From Parabacteroides goldsteinii DSM 19448 = WAL 12034 (GTDB lineage: Bacteria > Bacteroidota > Bacteroidia > Bacteroidales > Tannerellaceae), in assembly GCF_000969835.1 (NCBI RefSeq), contig NZ_KQ033912.1, forward strand, positions 2,813,373 to 2,877,372: 64,000 nt of DNA. The letters run 5' to 3'. The notes beneath the pieces were generated by a model. The model was not told the DNA's origin, ran no database searches, and was given only the letters and a program-made list of their open reading frames with translations. Shown one piece after another: positions 1-9,885 of this stretch (its first letter is position 1; each line of letters begins with the position of its first letter). A program made the position numbers and the translations under genes.

Positions 1-2492
1 TATTTTTCCAGAAGAGCAGCGGCACACCATAAATAAGGAGCCTGGCCATGATAATCACCAATTGCACGGGGACGATCATAATAATACTGTTTATCATTTT
101 TCTTATTAGTTCCCACACAAACTTCCGTAACATCTCCTTCGCCATTAATGTAAGGAACTAGCGCTAACCATGCTTTGCGGGCGATCGGTGTATATTCGGT
201 TCGATCCAACCATCCTTTTTTAATGCCTGTAATAATTGCATAAATGAACATCGCTGATCCGGAAGTCTCAGCCCAGCAATCGGCCTGGTCGATCAACTGA
301 TTCCACATTCCGTCTCTTCTTTGATATTTTTTCAAAGTACTCATCATATTTACGTATCCGTCAAATATCCGTTTTCTATCCGGATTATTTTCCGGTAAAA
401 CTTTTAGTAGCTCGGTCATGCCGGCTGCTACCCATCCATTTCCGCGTGACCAAAAATACGGGATATCAGGAGCATGATAGAACAGACCATTAGTACGCTG
501 TAATTCATTCAGATAATAGACCATCTCTTTTGCAGCACGATTTATATATTTTTCGTCACCGGTTACGCGATATGCCTGATTTTGCAAAATAGTGATCATA
601 AACATATCGTCGATCCAAAGACGAGTTTGCCAGGAATATCCTTTTTGTGTCCAGGCTTTTTCTTCGTCTTTCGCTTCCGGAGGCAGCTCCCATTGTGTAT
701 CAGCATAAGATAGTCCGAGATCGTAATAATCCTTATTATCAGTAACTCGGTAGAATTCCAGAGGTAAACACCCAAACATGTTCAAATCTACATGGTTTTT
801 AGGGGGTAGGTAGAATTTCTCTGTTGAAAGTAAACGGTCGAAACGTTTTTTCAACATATTGAGCAATTCATTGTCTGCGGCCACTTGTGCATAACGTAAT
901 GCCCCTAACCAGGTACATACTTCAGCATAATGAATCCATTTTTTGCCATGAAGAAAATGTGGGCTGGAAATAAAATGTTTGCTCAACTTGTTACCTACTT
1001 CCTGAGGAGAAAACCCTTCTGGAAAAGAGGTTAAGTCTATATTTACTTCTATAGGGTTGATAGCATTTGTATTAAAATCGCGTGGCATCTTAAAAACACG
1101 CCCATTCTTATCACAGAAGTGAAGATCTGATTGGGAAGGCTGCCTTCCATGCCCGTCTGCCCAGATAGCATAGAAATCCGGATGGCAGTTTTTAGGACTT
1201 CTTACGTAAGTATGGTTTTTCGTGCTTCCAACTGTCAATTGCCGTTTCAATTTCCAACTGATCCCGTTATCATCACTTTCCCAAACAGCTATTTCTCCTC
1301 CTGGATTATATACCTGAGGTCCTTTTTCTGTCGGTGCAATTATCCGGATCAAGTCATTATCTGAATAGACAGATCCCATATCGTAATTACTATCAGATGT
1401 TGTAAGTTCCGTGTTATTCCATTTATTTCCGTCATAATGGAAAAACTCCCAGCTTCGAGGATCATTTTCCGGACCGGGTTGGTATCCCTTACTGGAAATA
1501 GTGAGAACCATCGGGCGATTTCGTTTATCAAATGCTATATCAAGGATATAACAGTTTTTCTTCAGAATTGTATAGTCTTTTATCAAAGCTGGATTTTGAA
1601 TCTGATCAAATGGTAACTGAATTTTTTCCCCATTTGCCAAATGCCAACTCTTACCAAAATCATCAGTCTCTATATAGTATAGATTTGTTCTATAATTCAA
1701 TCCTTTTCCTGCGGGATGAAAATCGAATGCTACTCCTATTTTTCCGTCTTTTTCTGCTGATATTTGATAGTGCCCTTTATCTATATGGGCAATAACTTTC
1801 CATTCATTCCATTTTATACCATCCCGACTTGTATTATATCCGATCACACGATCACCAAACCCGCCTTTATATTTTGTGAACAATCCTAAAAAGCCTTTCC
1901 CTTTTATATACCATATCTGCATATATGAAAAGTTATTAAATGGAACATCTTTGCCATTCACCTTTTCCGTAGCCTGGATTAAATCGAAGGTTTCTATGTC
2001 ATAAGGTTTTCTGCTTTTATGGATATACGATGGTCTGGTAACACCGTGAGAGGTTGAAAATATCCAGATATATCCCTGTTCATCCATTGAAATGACCGGA
2101 TTATCGTGAGCATCCGTTGTCTCTTTGTTTAATATTGTTGTCGGATTTGCCAGCATTTTTGTTTTGTGATCAAAATACGACACATTATGTAACAAAGAAA
2201 TATTATCCCTATCAGTTCCTCCGAAGCAGAAAAAAGTTTTTTCTGCTTCTGGAGAATATATCGCAAAAGGTCTGTGATTAGCAGGATATACAGCCATTCC
2301 TCCACTGTATTTATATATATACTCGTTATTGGAAAGCTGATTCCTATACCATATCCCTTTATATCCGTTCGCTTTTGTGTAAATAAAGGTTGCTTCGGTA
2401 GCTTTCGCATCCAAATTCACAAACTGTTGCCCTAAACTATTAAAACAAAAGCTTAGTAGATTTACGATTAGTAATATGTATTTGATCTTCAT
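1..2492 (-). CDS. Bifunctional BNR-repeat (lyase/sialidase-like fold) + GH105 unsaturated glycuronyl hydrolase, 3' end cut by window edge
   Basis: One open frame of 830 codons runs from an ATG at 2492 off the left edge, with a signal peptide (MKIKYILLIVNLLSF). Residues about 30-440 look like a BNR_4 beta-propeller, with repeats such as DAHDNPVISMDEQGYIWI and FHPAGKGLNYRTNLYY. Residues about 480-830 are a GH88/GH105 (alpha/alpha)6 barrel, recognisable from YAEVCTWLGALRYAQ, the WIDD motif near residues 626-629, FWSRGNGWVAAGM, QADCWAETSGSAMF and DYHGQAPYLWCAAALL. GH105 enzymes remove 4,5-unsaturated uronic acids left by polysaccharide lyases. BNR_4 folds include PL24/25 ulvan lyases and PL27 rhamnose-glucuronate lyases, so the N-terminal half may generate the substrate of the C-terminal half; that is inference. 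It starts 15 bases after susD and is the first catalytic gene of the ECF-controlled PUL. Only a few C-terminal residues should be missing. Confidence 0.85.
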   Translation of the reverse strand, partial: MKIKYILLIVNLLSFCFNSLGQQFVNLDAKATEATFIYTKANGYKGIWYRNQLSNNEYIYKYSGGMAVYPANHRPFAIYSPEAEKTFFCFGGTDRDNISLLHNVSYFDHKTKMLANPTTILNKETTDAHDNPVISMDEQGYIWIFSTSHGVTRPSYIHKSRKPYDIETFDLIQATEKVNGKDVPFNNFSYMQIWYIKGKGFLGLFTKYKGGFGDRVIGYNTSRDGIKWNEWKVIAHIDKGHYQISAEKDGKIGVAFDFHPAGKGLNYRTNLYYIETDDFGKSWHLANGEKIQLPFDQIQNPALIKDYTILKKNCYILDIAFDKRNRPMVLTISSKGYQPGPENDPRSWEFFHYDGNKWNNTELTTSDSNYDMGSVYSDNDLIRIIAPTEKGPQVYNPGGEIAVWESDDNGISWKLKRQLTVGSTKNHTYVRSPKNCHPDFYAIWADGHGRQPSQSDLHFCDKNGRVFKMPRDFNTNAINPIEVNIDLTSFPEGFSPQEVGNKLSKHFISSPHFLHGKKWIHYAEVCTWLGALRYAQVAADNELLNMLKKRFDRLLSTEKFYLPPKNHVDLNMFGCLPLEFYRVTDNKDYYDLGLSYADTQWELPPEAKDEEKAWTQKGYSWQTRLWIDDMFMITILQNQAYRVTGDEKYINRAAKEMVYYLNELQRTNGLFYHAPDIPYFWSRGNGWVAAGMTELLKVLPENNPDRKRIFDGYVNMMSTLKKYQRRDGMWNQLIDQADCWAETSGSAMFIYAIITGIKKGWLDRTEYTPIARKAWLALVPYINGEGDVTEVCVGTNKKNDKQYYYDRPRAIGDYHGQAPYLWCAAALLEK

Positions 2493-2507
2493 CTCTATAC
2501 CGGATTA

Positions 2508-4415
2508 TTAATAACCTTCTGTTTGAGGGGATACAGGATCGACGGTTAACAAAGCGACATTTTTCTCTGCTCCGGGATATCCAATATTCTGATTGATCAT
2601 TCCGTTTACATTCGACACGATCGCTTCTTCAGGAATTGGCCATAAAATATGATGAACACTTATTTGATATGTGTACCATGAAGTGGTTACACGTTCTCTG
2701 TAAAAATTATTTTTAGCCATTACCCAGTCCCACCAGAAATTAACTCCTGATTCCTTTATATTAGCACCTATTCCTCCGGGGCCAGAAAGATTTTCCAATG
2801 AATATGTACGGTTAAAAACTTCGCATGTTTTACCAAATTTTGCATAAGTATATGCTATGCGCACTAACTCGACATGGCGTAATTCTTCATAATACAACTC
2901 TCTGGCACGTTCGTCCAATATTTCTCCTATATTAATATCGGCAGCCGTCAATGGATCGGCACCAGCACGAGCACGTACTATGTTTAACATATCTGCTGCC
3001 TGAGCCTTTTGGTCTTTCCAGTAATAGCATTCTCCCAGCATTAAATATACTTCTGCTGATCGATAGATATACCAGGGAGTCTCACCTCCATACCACTGTG
3101 TAACCGTTTCCTTTTCCGGAACAAACAATTTATAGTGAGGCCATTGAAACCAACACATGATGGAATCGTTTACACTGATATTCGCATTTTTCTGTAAATT
3201 TTTCCTGTACCAGGAGTTTCCTGATTTTTTTAAATCCGGATTGTTGTATTTCAAATCTTCTGTTCGCCTCCAGCTATCGCGATTATAAACTCCTCTTAAA
3301 TCATTTTTTTCTTTTTCACCCCAAATTTCATATTGAAAATAATTGGTCGGTCTCGCTTTTCCTGTACCACGTCCGTACACACGATTAATATCCAGATCCG
3401 GATCTTCCCGTACATCATCTGCTATAGTCGACACATTCCAGGCTGTACCTGTTTTTCCATCTGGAGTTACAGTTCCCTGACCTCCCGTATTCCAGGAAGG
3501 AACTCCGCATCTCATCGTATAAATACGGACAGAACCATCTATATCCGGATAAGAAGACGTATAAAAGATCCCTTCCGTATTACTCATGTCTAATTTGGCT
3601 TCTATGCTATGCAAATCATGCATTAAGTTAGTTCGTGCCTTATTCTTGTTCGATGTAAAACGTTCTGTCATTAGCGGATGATTGGCAGTAATCTCATTAC
3701 CGATTTCAATGGCCCGGTCAAATTTCCCTAGACTCATACATATTTTCATCAGTAGAACGCCGCAGGCATCTTTATTTACTTTTCCCCGTTCTGCTCCGGT
3801 CCGTACCCATTTATAAGCGAACTCCATATCCGAATATAAGCGTTCTAAAATACTCCATCTGTCACTCGAATAAAAATCCGTTTTAGGTTCTGTAAGTTCT
3901 TCTTCTAAGAAAGGAACATCCCCAAATTGGTGTACAGCTCTGTAGTAACGATAAGCCCGGTGAAAAAAAGCAGAACCTAACACATGATTACGGTCTTCCG
4001 GTTTTTGCCATTCAATATCATCTATGCGCGAAATTACAGTATTACAGTATTTAACGACATTGTAAGTGTAAGTCCAAAACCATCCGACCTGCGTATAGTC
4101 TATTCCTGTCAATTTTGCACTGGGAAGAAGAGCCTGGTCCATGTCTTGTTGTGGTCCGGTCTTATTCGTTGTTCCGTCTACACAGATATCTGATTGTATC
4201 ATTTCAGTTACAATAGGTGCTCCGTCACCATAAAATTCACTGACAATATTCCGCATACATGCTCCTAAAGCAGATTCAAAACCAGCAGCATCAATATATG
4301 AATTTTCCGGTGTATAAATTGATAACGGTTTTGTTTCCAACCAACCGTCATTGCATCCCAAAAAGGAAATCATGGCACAAACCAAGAGTCTTGTTTTATA
4401 TCTATTGATTTTCAT
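2508..4415 (-). CDS. SusD/RagB-family glycan-binding lipoprotein
   Basis: This is a 635-residue surface lipoprotein. The signal sequence ends in FLGC with the lipidated Cys at residue 21. Typical SusD features are the early TxPLSIYTPENSY region, the VVKYCNTVISRIDDI and FFHRAYRYYRAVHQFGDVPF helices (TPR-like RagB core), and the late YRSAEVYLMLGECYYW and ERARELYYEELRHVELVR helices. SusD proteins sit on the outer face of the outer membrane and act as a lid over the partner SusC transporter. The gene starts 18 bases after the SusC stop and is followed after 15 bases by the BNR-GH105 gene, so the three are one operon. The glycan cannot be read from the sequence; the neighbouring GH105 points to a uronic-acid-containing polysaccharide. 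Confidence 0.95.
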   Translation of the reverse strand: MKINRYKTRLLVCAMISFLGCNDGWLETKPLSIYTPENSYIDAAGFESALGACMRNIVSEFYGDGAPIVTEMIQSDICVDGTTNKTGPQQDMDQALLPSAKLTGIDYTQVGWFWTYTYNVVKYCNTVISRIDDIEWQKPEDRNHVLGSAFFHRAYRYYRAVHQFGDVPFLEEELTEPKTDFYSSDRWSILERLYSDMEFAYKWVRTGAERGKVNKDACGVLLMKICMSLGKFDRAIEIGNEITANHPLMTERFTSNKNKARTNLMHDLHSIEAKLDMSNTEGIFYTSSYPDIDGSVRIYTMRCGVPSWNTGGQGTVTPDGKTGTAWNVSTIADDVREDPDLDINRVYGRGTGKARPTNYFQYEIWGEKEKNDLRGVYNRDSWRRTEDLKYNNPDLKKSGNSWYRKNLQKNANISVNDSIMCWFQWPHYKLFVPEKETVTQWYGGETPWYIYRSAEVYLMLGECYYWKDQKAQAADMLNIVRARAGADPLTAADINIGEILDERARELYYEELRHVELVRIAYTYAKFGKTCEVFNRTYSLENLSGPGGIGANIKESGVNFWWDWVMAKNNFYRERVTTSWYTYQISVHHILWPIPEEAIVSNVNGMINQNIGYPGAEKNVALLTVDPVSPQTEGY

Positions 4416-4433
4416 GATGTGTTATATTTGAAG

Positions 4434-7400
4434 TTATAAAGTAAAGTTTATACCTAAATTGAACGATCTCGGAGACAAACTGCCATTTTCCGGATCCCAG
4501 AATGTCCAATGAGGAGACCAAACTGCAACGTTACGGGCAGTGACGGTAAATCTCATGTTTTGAATGGCAAACTTCTGTAAGAAAGTCTTAGGAACATTAT
4601 ACGAAACAGAAATATTGTCCAAACGCAAAAAAGATTTTTTCACCCAGTTTGTTCCTGCATTATAAGAACTGATTCTTGCGTAATCATTAGTCGGGTTGTC
4701 TTTTGTCCAACGTGGCATATCATAAGATGAGAATTTGTAAGGTGCACCACTGTTATAATTTGCGGCTTCATCGAAAGCGCCATAATGACCAAAATAAGAG
4801 TACATCGTAAAAGATACTGTAAAATTTTTACGTATTGTAAAATCATTTCTCATTGACCAACGATAGCGAGGTGTCTTATATCCCTGGAAAACCTTATCTT
4901 CCGTGTTCATAACGCCATCTCCATTTTGATCTTTGTATTTAAAGTCACCCGGTTTACAGCCATAAACAGCAGCAGCTTCTTCTTCTCCTAATTGCCATAC
5001 TCCTATACGGTCATACGCCCATATACGGTCGGGATCCTGACCGATAAACCATCCGTTTGTCGGGTCATCCGATTCTTTTTGGCCAATTATATTGCCATTT
5101 TCGTCCGATACATTCTCTTTATCTCCATAAAGTGCAACAATCTTTCTTCTGTTCATAGAAAATGTAGAAGATGCAGACCATTCAAAATTAGCCTCTCTGA
5201 AAATATTTGCATTCAAGGTCAGTTCTAATCCTTTATTTCTCAATTTTCCCAGATTTGCAGTAACATTTGAGAAACCTGTAATGCTAGGCAAAGAACGTTC
5301 TACAAGCAAATCTTTTGTTGTACCGGAGTAAACTTCCAATGAACCACCGATAATATCATTGAATAAAGAAAAATCCAACCCTAAATTGTAGGATTCAGTC
5401 CGTTCCCAGCGCAAATTGTTATTAGCCATTGTATTCACGTAAATATACGTGGAAGTATAAACGGTCCCGTCCGGTCCGATATAAGTCAGAGGGTTTGTCT
5501 TCATATTTGATAATGCGGCATATTGTCCAATATCACGATTGCCATTTTGCCCCCAGGAAAAACGCAGTTTACCATAATTTAGCCAATGATTTGTATTTTC
5601 CATAAATTTCTCTGATGTAAAGACATAGCCTAATGCAACAGAGGGGAAAGTAGCTCGCTTATTATTGATGCCGAATGCAGAATAACCGTCTCGACGGACT
5701 GAAGCCGTCAGCATATATTTATTTTGAAAAGAATAAAAAACACGTGCCATTAGGGCATCTCCGGTCCAATAGGTATCGGAGCTTTGGTTTGTAGGGTTTA
5801 ATCCTGATGATAAATTATGATATCCTAAAACATCGCTTGGGTTAAAACCATATGTTGCAGCAATCGTTGACCAGGTTTCCTTTTTCTCTGCATTAGCCAA
5901 CAATGTTAATTCTAAATTGTGTGTCTTATTGAATTCTTTTTTCCATCGCAAAATATTATCAACGGTCCAATGGGACTTAATATCATGCTGACGTTCGGAG
6001 GTTCCCCCTTTAGTTTCCACCTCGCTGTCCGCGTACTGATGGTAGAATTTATGATACCATTGTAAATAAGGTGTATAATTCAACTGATATTCGATGCCAA
6101 AAGGTAATTGAACCTTTGCATATAAGTTGGCATTCAATGAATAATACTTTTGACTTTGGTCTCTGTATTCACGTGCATACAAAGGATTCGTAGTTGAATT
6201 ATCTCCTGCTACATAATAGCGATACAAACTTTCGGGATCATCTAAATTGTTGGATGCGTAGGGTGAATTTTTTGCCATTGCTTTCCAGTCTGCAGGCTGT
6301 GAACTTTCATCCCGGATAGCAAAATTCGCATTCATCCCTATTGTTAAAAAGTTTGTTATTTTAGAATCAAGATTCAAGCGGGTGCGAAGATTCTTATAAT
6401 TGTCTCCTACGATGATACCATCCCGGTCCACATAGCCCAGTGACCAGTGATAATTTACTTTATCCGTCCGGTTGGAAACACTGACTGTATAATCTTGTTG
6501 CAAACCTTTGTGAAGAACAAGATCTGCCCAGTTTGTCTCTATTCCTGCTAAATAATTATCTATTTCAGGAGTGTAAAGTTGCAACCTGGAAAGCCATGCG
6601 CGTGTCAGATCCTCATCTGAGACAGAAGACACCGGTGTTTTTTGATTATAATTATACCAATCCAAAGGATTGACACCTGTACCATTCAACTCGAAAGGAT
6701 TAGTATAAATCTCTGGAAATTTCGTCAGGTAATCACTTGAACTATTTCCCATTTGATAATCCTGTCTGTACTTTAAATATTTTTTGCCATCCAATATTGG
6801 CATTTGATTTGCAGATTGGACAAACCCTACATTAGCATTGAATGTAACAGTAGCGGAGCCATCAGATTTTCCTTTGCCTTTTTTAGTTGTGATAACAATA
6901 ACGCCATTAGCTGCCTGTGAACCATACACGGCAGCAGAACTTGCATCTTTCAAAACATCAATGCTCACAACATCATTTGTATTTATGTCGGACAAAGAAC
7001 CATAATAAATAACTCCGTCCACAACAATCGTTGGACTTGATCCGGCAGTTAATGTATTTACACCACGGATTTGAGGTGTTAAGTCGCCTTTTGCCGAAGT
7101 AGACATTCCGACATTCAAACCTGCAGCTGTTCCACGCATAAGGTCGGTAATATCACGAGGTGCTTCCACTTCCATTTTTTCTGCTTTTACGCTTGCTATG
7201 GCACCTGTTAAGTCACGGCGTTTTGCCGTCCCATAACCAATTACGACCACTTCTTCCAAGGCTTGTGTGTCTTCTGTTAAAACAACACGTATAGGACGTT
7301 GGCCCTTTATTTCTACCTCCTGCGATAAATAGCCGATATACGATACTATCAAAACTGCTTTATCAGGTACTTGTATGGAAAAATTCCCATTGATATCGGT

Positions 7401-7904
7401 AATGGTCCCTACGGATGTACTTCCTTTGACAACAACATTTGCTCCTACAATTGTTTCGCCGTGATTATCTGTAACCTTACCTGAAATAAGATCCTTTTGC
7501 TGTGCGTTCGATAATATAGTCTTGTTTGGCGCATCATTTTTTTGGGTAAGTAATATGTACGAACCATCAAACGAATATTTTACATTTGTTCCGTCAAACA
7601 AGTTTTTGAGAGCTTCTTCCAAAGAAGATTTGTTAAGATCTATTGATACTTTCCGATTAACGTTCACGTACTTATTATATATGAATAAGTAGTCAGTTTG
7701 TTTCTCGATTTCATTTAAGACATTTTCAAGTCTGGCATCATTCTCTTGAATCGTCACACTGATATTCTGTGAGTTAGAATTTTCTGCATGAAGACAAAAG
7801 ATGAACATGAATAATAATAGAGTGGTTATTTTCATGATTCTAAAAAATTGTTTACGTCGGAATCTTTTAATCAAAAGAATATCCGGCAAAGATTCTTTAT
7901 TCAT
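4434..7904 (-). CDS. SusC/RagA-family TonB-dependent transporter with STN signalling domain
   Basis: The outer-membrane glycan transporter is 1156 residues from ATG 7904; an upstream TTG at 7919 is less likely. The signal sequence probably begins at the internal MKITTLLLFMFIFCL. An STN domain lies at about residues 45-120 (NISVTIQENDARLENVL). It is followed by a carboxypeptidase-regulatory-like domain (ISGKVTDNHGETIVGANVVV), the SusC EVVVIGYGTAKRRDLTGA segment, the plug, and a barrel ending in SFNLGINFTL. The STN domain marks a transducer. In the FecA-type mechanism, substrate binding is relayed by STN to the periplasmic domain of an anti-sigma factor, here the FecR encoded just upstream. The leader between fecR and susC contains a long hairpin at 7955-7988. 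Confidence 0.95.
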   Translation of the reverse strand: MNKESLPDILLIKRFRRKQFFRIMKITTLLLFMFIFCLHAENSNSQNISVTIQENDARLENVLNEIEKQTDYLFIYNKYVNVNRKVSIDLNKSSLEEALKNLFDGTNVKYSFDGSYILLTQKNDAPNKTILSNAQQKDLISGKVTDNHGETIVGANVVVKGSTSVGTITDINGNFSIQVPDKAVLIVSYIGYLSQEVEIKGQRPIRVVLTEDTQALEEVVVIGYGTAKRRDLTGAIASVKAEKMEVEAPRDITDLMRGTAAGLNVGMSTSAKGDLTPQIRGVNTLTAGSSPTIVVDGVIYYGSLSDINTNDVVSIDVLKDASSAAVYGSQAANGVIVITTKKGKGKSDGSATVTFNANVGFVQSANQMPILDGKKYLKYRQDYQMGNSSSDYLTKFPEIYTNPFELNGTGVNPLDWYNYNQKTPVSSVSDEDLTRAWLSRLQLYTPEIDNYLAGIETNWADLVLHKGLQQDYTVSVSNRTDKVNYHWSLGYVDRDGIIVGDNYKNLRTRLNLDSKITNFLTIGMNANFAIRDESSQPADWKAMAKNSPYASNNLDDPESLYRYYVAGDNSTTNPLYAREYRDQSQKYYSLNANLYAKVQLPFGIEYQLNYTPYLQWYHKFYHQYADSEVETKGGTSERQHDIKSHWTVDNILRWKKEFNKTHNLELTLLANAEKKETWSTIAATYGFNPSDVLGYHNLSSGLNPTNQSSDTYWTGDALMARVFYSFQNKYMLTASVRRDGYSAFGINNKRATFPSVALGYVFTSEKFMENTNHWLNYGKLRFSWGQNGNRDIGQYAALSNMKTNPLTYIGPDGTVYTSTYIYVNTMANNNLRWERTESYNLGLDFSLFNDIIGGSLEVYSGTTKDLLVERSLPSITGFSNVTANLGKLRNKGLELTLNANIFREANFEWSASSTFSMNRRKIVALYGDKENVSDENGNIIGQKESDDPTNGWFIGQDPDRIWAYDRIGVWQLGEEEAAAVYGCKPGDFKYKDQNGDGVMNTEDKVFQGYKTPRYRWSMRNDFTIRKNFTVSFTMYSYFGHYGAFDEAANYNSGAPYKFSSYDMPRWTKDNPTNDYARISSYNAGTNWVKKSFLRLDNISVSYNVPKTFLQKFAIQNMRFTVTARNVAVWSPHWTFWDPENGSLSPRSFNLGINFTL

Positions 7905-7954
7905 ATCTTTGTATATCAAAATTATTAATACAGTTTAAATAATTGTGTTAGTAG

Positions 7955-7988
7955 AATGCCGATGAGTGTGGGGACACTGGTCGGCATT
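7955..7988 (-). promoter_or_regulatory. Nested stem-loop in the susC leader
   Basis: An 8-bp outer stem (AATGCCGA with TCGGCATT) encloses a second 5-bp stem (AGTGT with ACACT) around a GGGG loop. It lies in the 5' leader of the STN-type susC, between fecR and susC. On the minus strand no T-run follows, so it is not a standard terminator of fecR. On the plus strand it is followed by a short T-run, but no plus-strand gene ends nearby. It could be a leader or processing structure. Confidence 0.5.
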
Positions 7989-8045
7989 TTTATGAAAAGG
8001 TTAACTAAGCTATCATATCATAGGCAATCTATTTAAAGTTAGACA

Positions 8046-8987
8046 TCATTTAATATAAATGACGGACTCGTCTTTGTTCCGTTCAAAAGAATATTTCGCA
8101 TCTTTCTGCAAAATACGTAACGCGTTATCTATCCCATCTGAAATACGAAATTTACCACTACATACATATTTAATAAGGTTCTTGTTCTCTACAACGATCC
8201 GTATTCCATAACATTTCTCAAAACGTAACATCAGTTGTTCAAAATTCATATTACGAAAGCAGATCAGTCCTTCTTTCCAACGAAAGATATCAAAGTCCGA
8301 TATTGGGGAAGCAGACAATTTGCCATTCTTTAAAGAAGCCATATAATTAGGAGACAGCAGGACTGTTCCCGACGGATTTTTATTATTTATAACCTTCACC
8401 GATCCTTCCATCAACGCAGCATTGAAGTCTTCCGAATCGCTATATGCCTCAACATTGAATTTCGTGCCCAACACTTCCACATTACATTTTGAAGTCTGTA
8501 CAACAAACGGTTTTTCCGTATTATGGCTAACCTCAAAATAGGCTTCCCCATCCAGAGTTATTTCTCGCTTATCACCTGTAAAAGCAGCAGGATAACTCAT
8601 TTTGGAACGAGCATTTAACCAAACGCTTGTGCCATCCGGCAAAGCCAGGTTTACACGTTGACCAGCTGGTACGGTGATTGTACTTATACTTTGGTTAATC
8701 TTCCTGATTTCCGATTGATAGAAATAGACTCCGCAAGTAATGACAATGGCAAAGATAGCAACAACCTTCATGGCTTCCTGCATAATAGCCAGATAGAATG
8801 GGCGGGATTTTTTCTTTGAGGTGGCTGTCCGCGTTTTGCCTGACAGGATCATCGCATCGAAAAATTCGCGTTCCCTGAAAAGCCTTTTCTCGTTTTGTGG
8901 AGTGGCTTCCAACCAGGCACGGACTGCTTTTTTCTCTTCTTGAGAAGCTTTGCCGTCAAAGAATTTGTATAATGTATCTTTTTCCAT
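8046..8987 (-). CDS. FecR-family anti-sigma factor
   Basis: This is a 313-residue inner-membrane protein. It has a cytoplasmic N-terminus (LYKFFDGKASQEEKKAVRAW) that would bind the sigma factor and one membrane segment near residues 70-88. The periplasmic FecR domain follows (VPAGQRVNLALPDGTSVWLN, then DGEAYFEVSHNTEKPFVV). A C-terminal DUF4974-like domain (RNMNFEQLMLRFEKCYGIRI) is the part thought to contact the STN domain of the transporter. The gene lies between its sigma factor (118 bases upstream) and the STN-SusC (141 bases downstream to the chosen ATG), the standard order of such modules. Confidence 0.95.
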   Translation of the reverse strand: MEKDTLYKFFDGKASQEEKKAVRAWLEATPQNEKRLFREREFFDAMILSGKTRTATSKKKSRPFYLAIMQEAMKVVAIFAIVITCGVYFYQSEIRKINQSISTITVPAGQRVNLALPDGTSVWLNARSKMSYPAAFTGDKREITLDGEAYFEVSHNTEKPFVVQTSKCNVEVLGTKFNVEAYSDSEDFNAALMEGSVKVINNKNPSGTVLLSPNYMASLKNGKLSASPISDFDIFRWKEGLICFRNMNFEQLMLRFEKCYGIRIVVENKNLIKYVCSGKFRISDGIDNALRILQKDAKYSFERNKDESVIYIK

Positions 8988-9105
8988 TTTTTTCGTTTCT
9001 ATCTATAAAGCAAATAAGCCAGGAATATCCCTAACGAAAAATGTGACTTTTTTGAAAAAAAATTTCAGGGTTAAAAAATGGACTCGTAAAAGGGCTGGTA
9101 AATAA

Positions 9106-9675
9106 TCAATAAAATAATTTAGGAATGAATGCCAATAATGGGAAATAGTCCTTTAAGGCGACGCGCAGGACTTTAAGGGCCTTGGTTATATGAAATTCTA
9201 CAGTTTTTGTCGAAACACCCAGGGCTTCTGCAATATCCTTATGGCTTTGGTTGTTGTAACGGCTACGGATAAAGATATCGCGTGTCTGTTCCGGTAATGT
9301 TTCTAATGCTTTGTCTACAAGAGTTTGCAATTCGTCGGAAAACAGTTTTTCCGGATCACAGGCTTCCAGAGTAGCAATACGTAGGTTTAATTCCCAGGTA
9401 TCGCAATCCTTTAGATATTCGACTATTTCTTCCTGCATACGTAAGCGCTGTAAATAATTCAGACATTTATGTTTGATAGTGGTCAGGATGTAAGCTTGTA
9501 TATTTGAATCGGGTGCAAGATTTCTTCTATTTTCCCAATAATACATCAAGCTTTCGATCGCAATATCTTCTGCTATCATACTATCACTGACGTATGTATT
9601 GGCAAAATGGACAAAACGACTTTTGTAATCAGCATACAACTGATTAAAAGAATATATCTCAGATTCGCTTTTCAT
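9106..9675 (-). CDS. ECF RNA polymerase sigma factor (FecI-like, PUL regulator)
   Basis: The protein has 189 residues. Region 2 is seen as FVHFANTYVSDSMIAEDIAI and SLMYYWENR. Region 4 is the helix-turn-helix DIFIRSRYNNQSHKDIAEAL and GVSTKTVEFHITKALKVLR. It is the Bacteroidetes FecI-like type normally paired with FecR and an STN-SusC, all three of which are adjacent here. Activation by glycan uptake would switch on transcription of the susC-susD-enzyme operon; this is family knowledge, not visible directly. A near-consensus -7 box (TATCTTTA, plus-strand 9694-9701) lies just upstream of the start. Confidence 0.95.
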   Translation of the reverse strand: MKSESEIYSFNQLYADYKSRFVHFANTYVSDSMIAEDIAIESLMYYWENRRNLAPDSNIQAYILTTIKHKCLNYLQRLRMQEEIVEYLKDCDTWELNLRIATLEACDPEKLFSDELQTLVDKALETLPEQTRDIFIRSRYNNQSHKDIAEALGVSTKTVEFHITKALKVLRVALKDYFPLLAFIPKLFY

Positions 9676-9885
9676 ATATGGTTATATCGACGATAAAGAT
9701 ATACATAAATCCGACTTTCCTATCTTTACTTGCCAGATTTATTCAATAGAAATGCTTCTTCTTTTGTTACCTTTAATCCTATCCCAATGGGAGACCGGCT
9801 ATCTGCTCCGACCTCCCTTTATATTATTTTGGTTCTTTGAAAGTATTTATTTTTTAATCTTATTTAAAACTGATCTCGGTTTCGT

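Noticed and set aside
7955..7988. Rho-independent terminator of fecR
   Set aside because: On the transcribed (minus) strand the stem is followed by CTACTAAC rather than a T-run.
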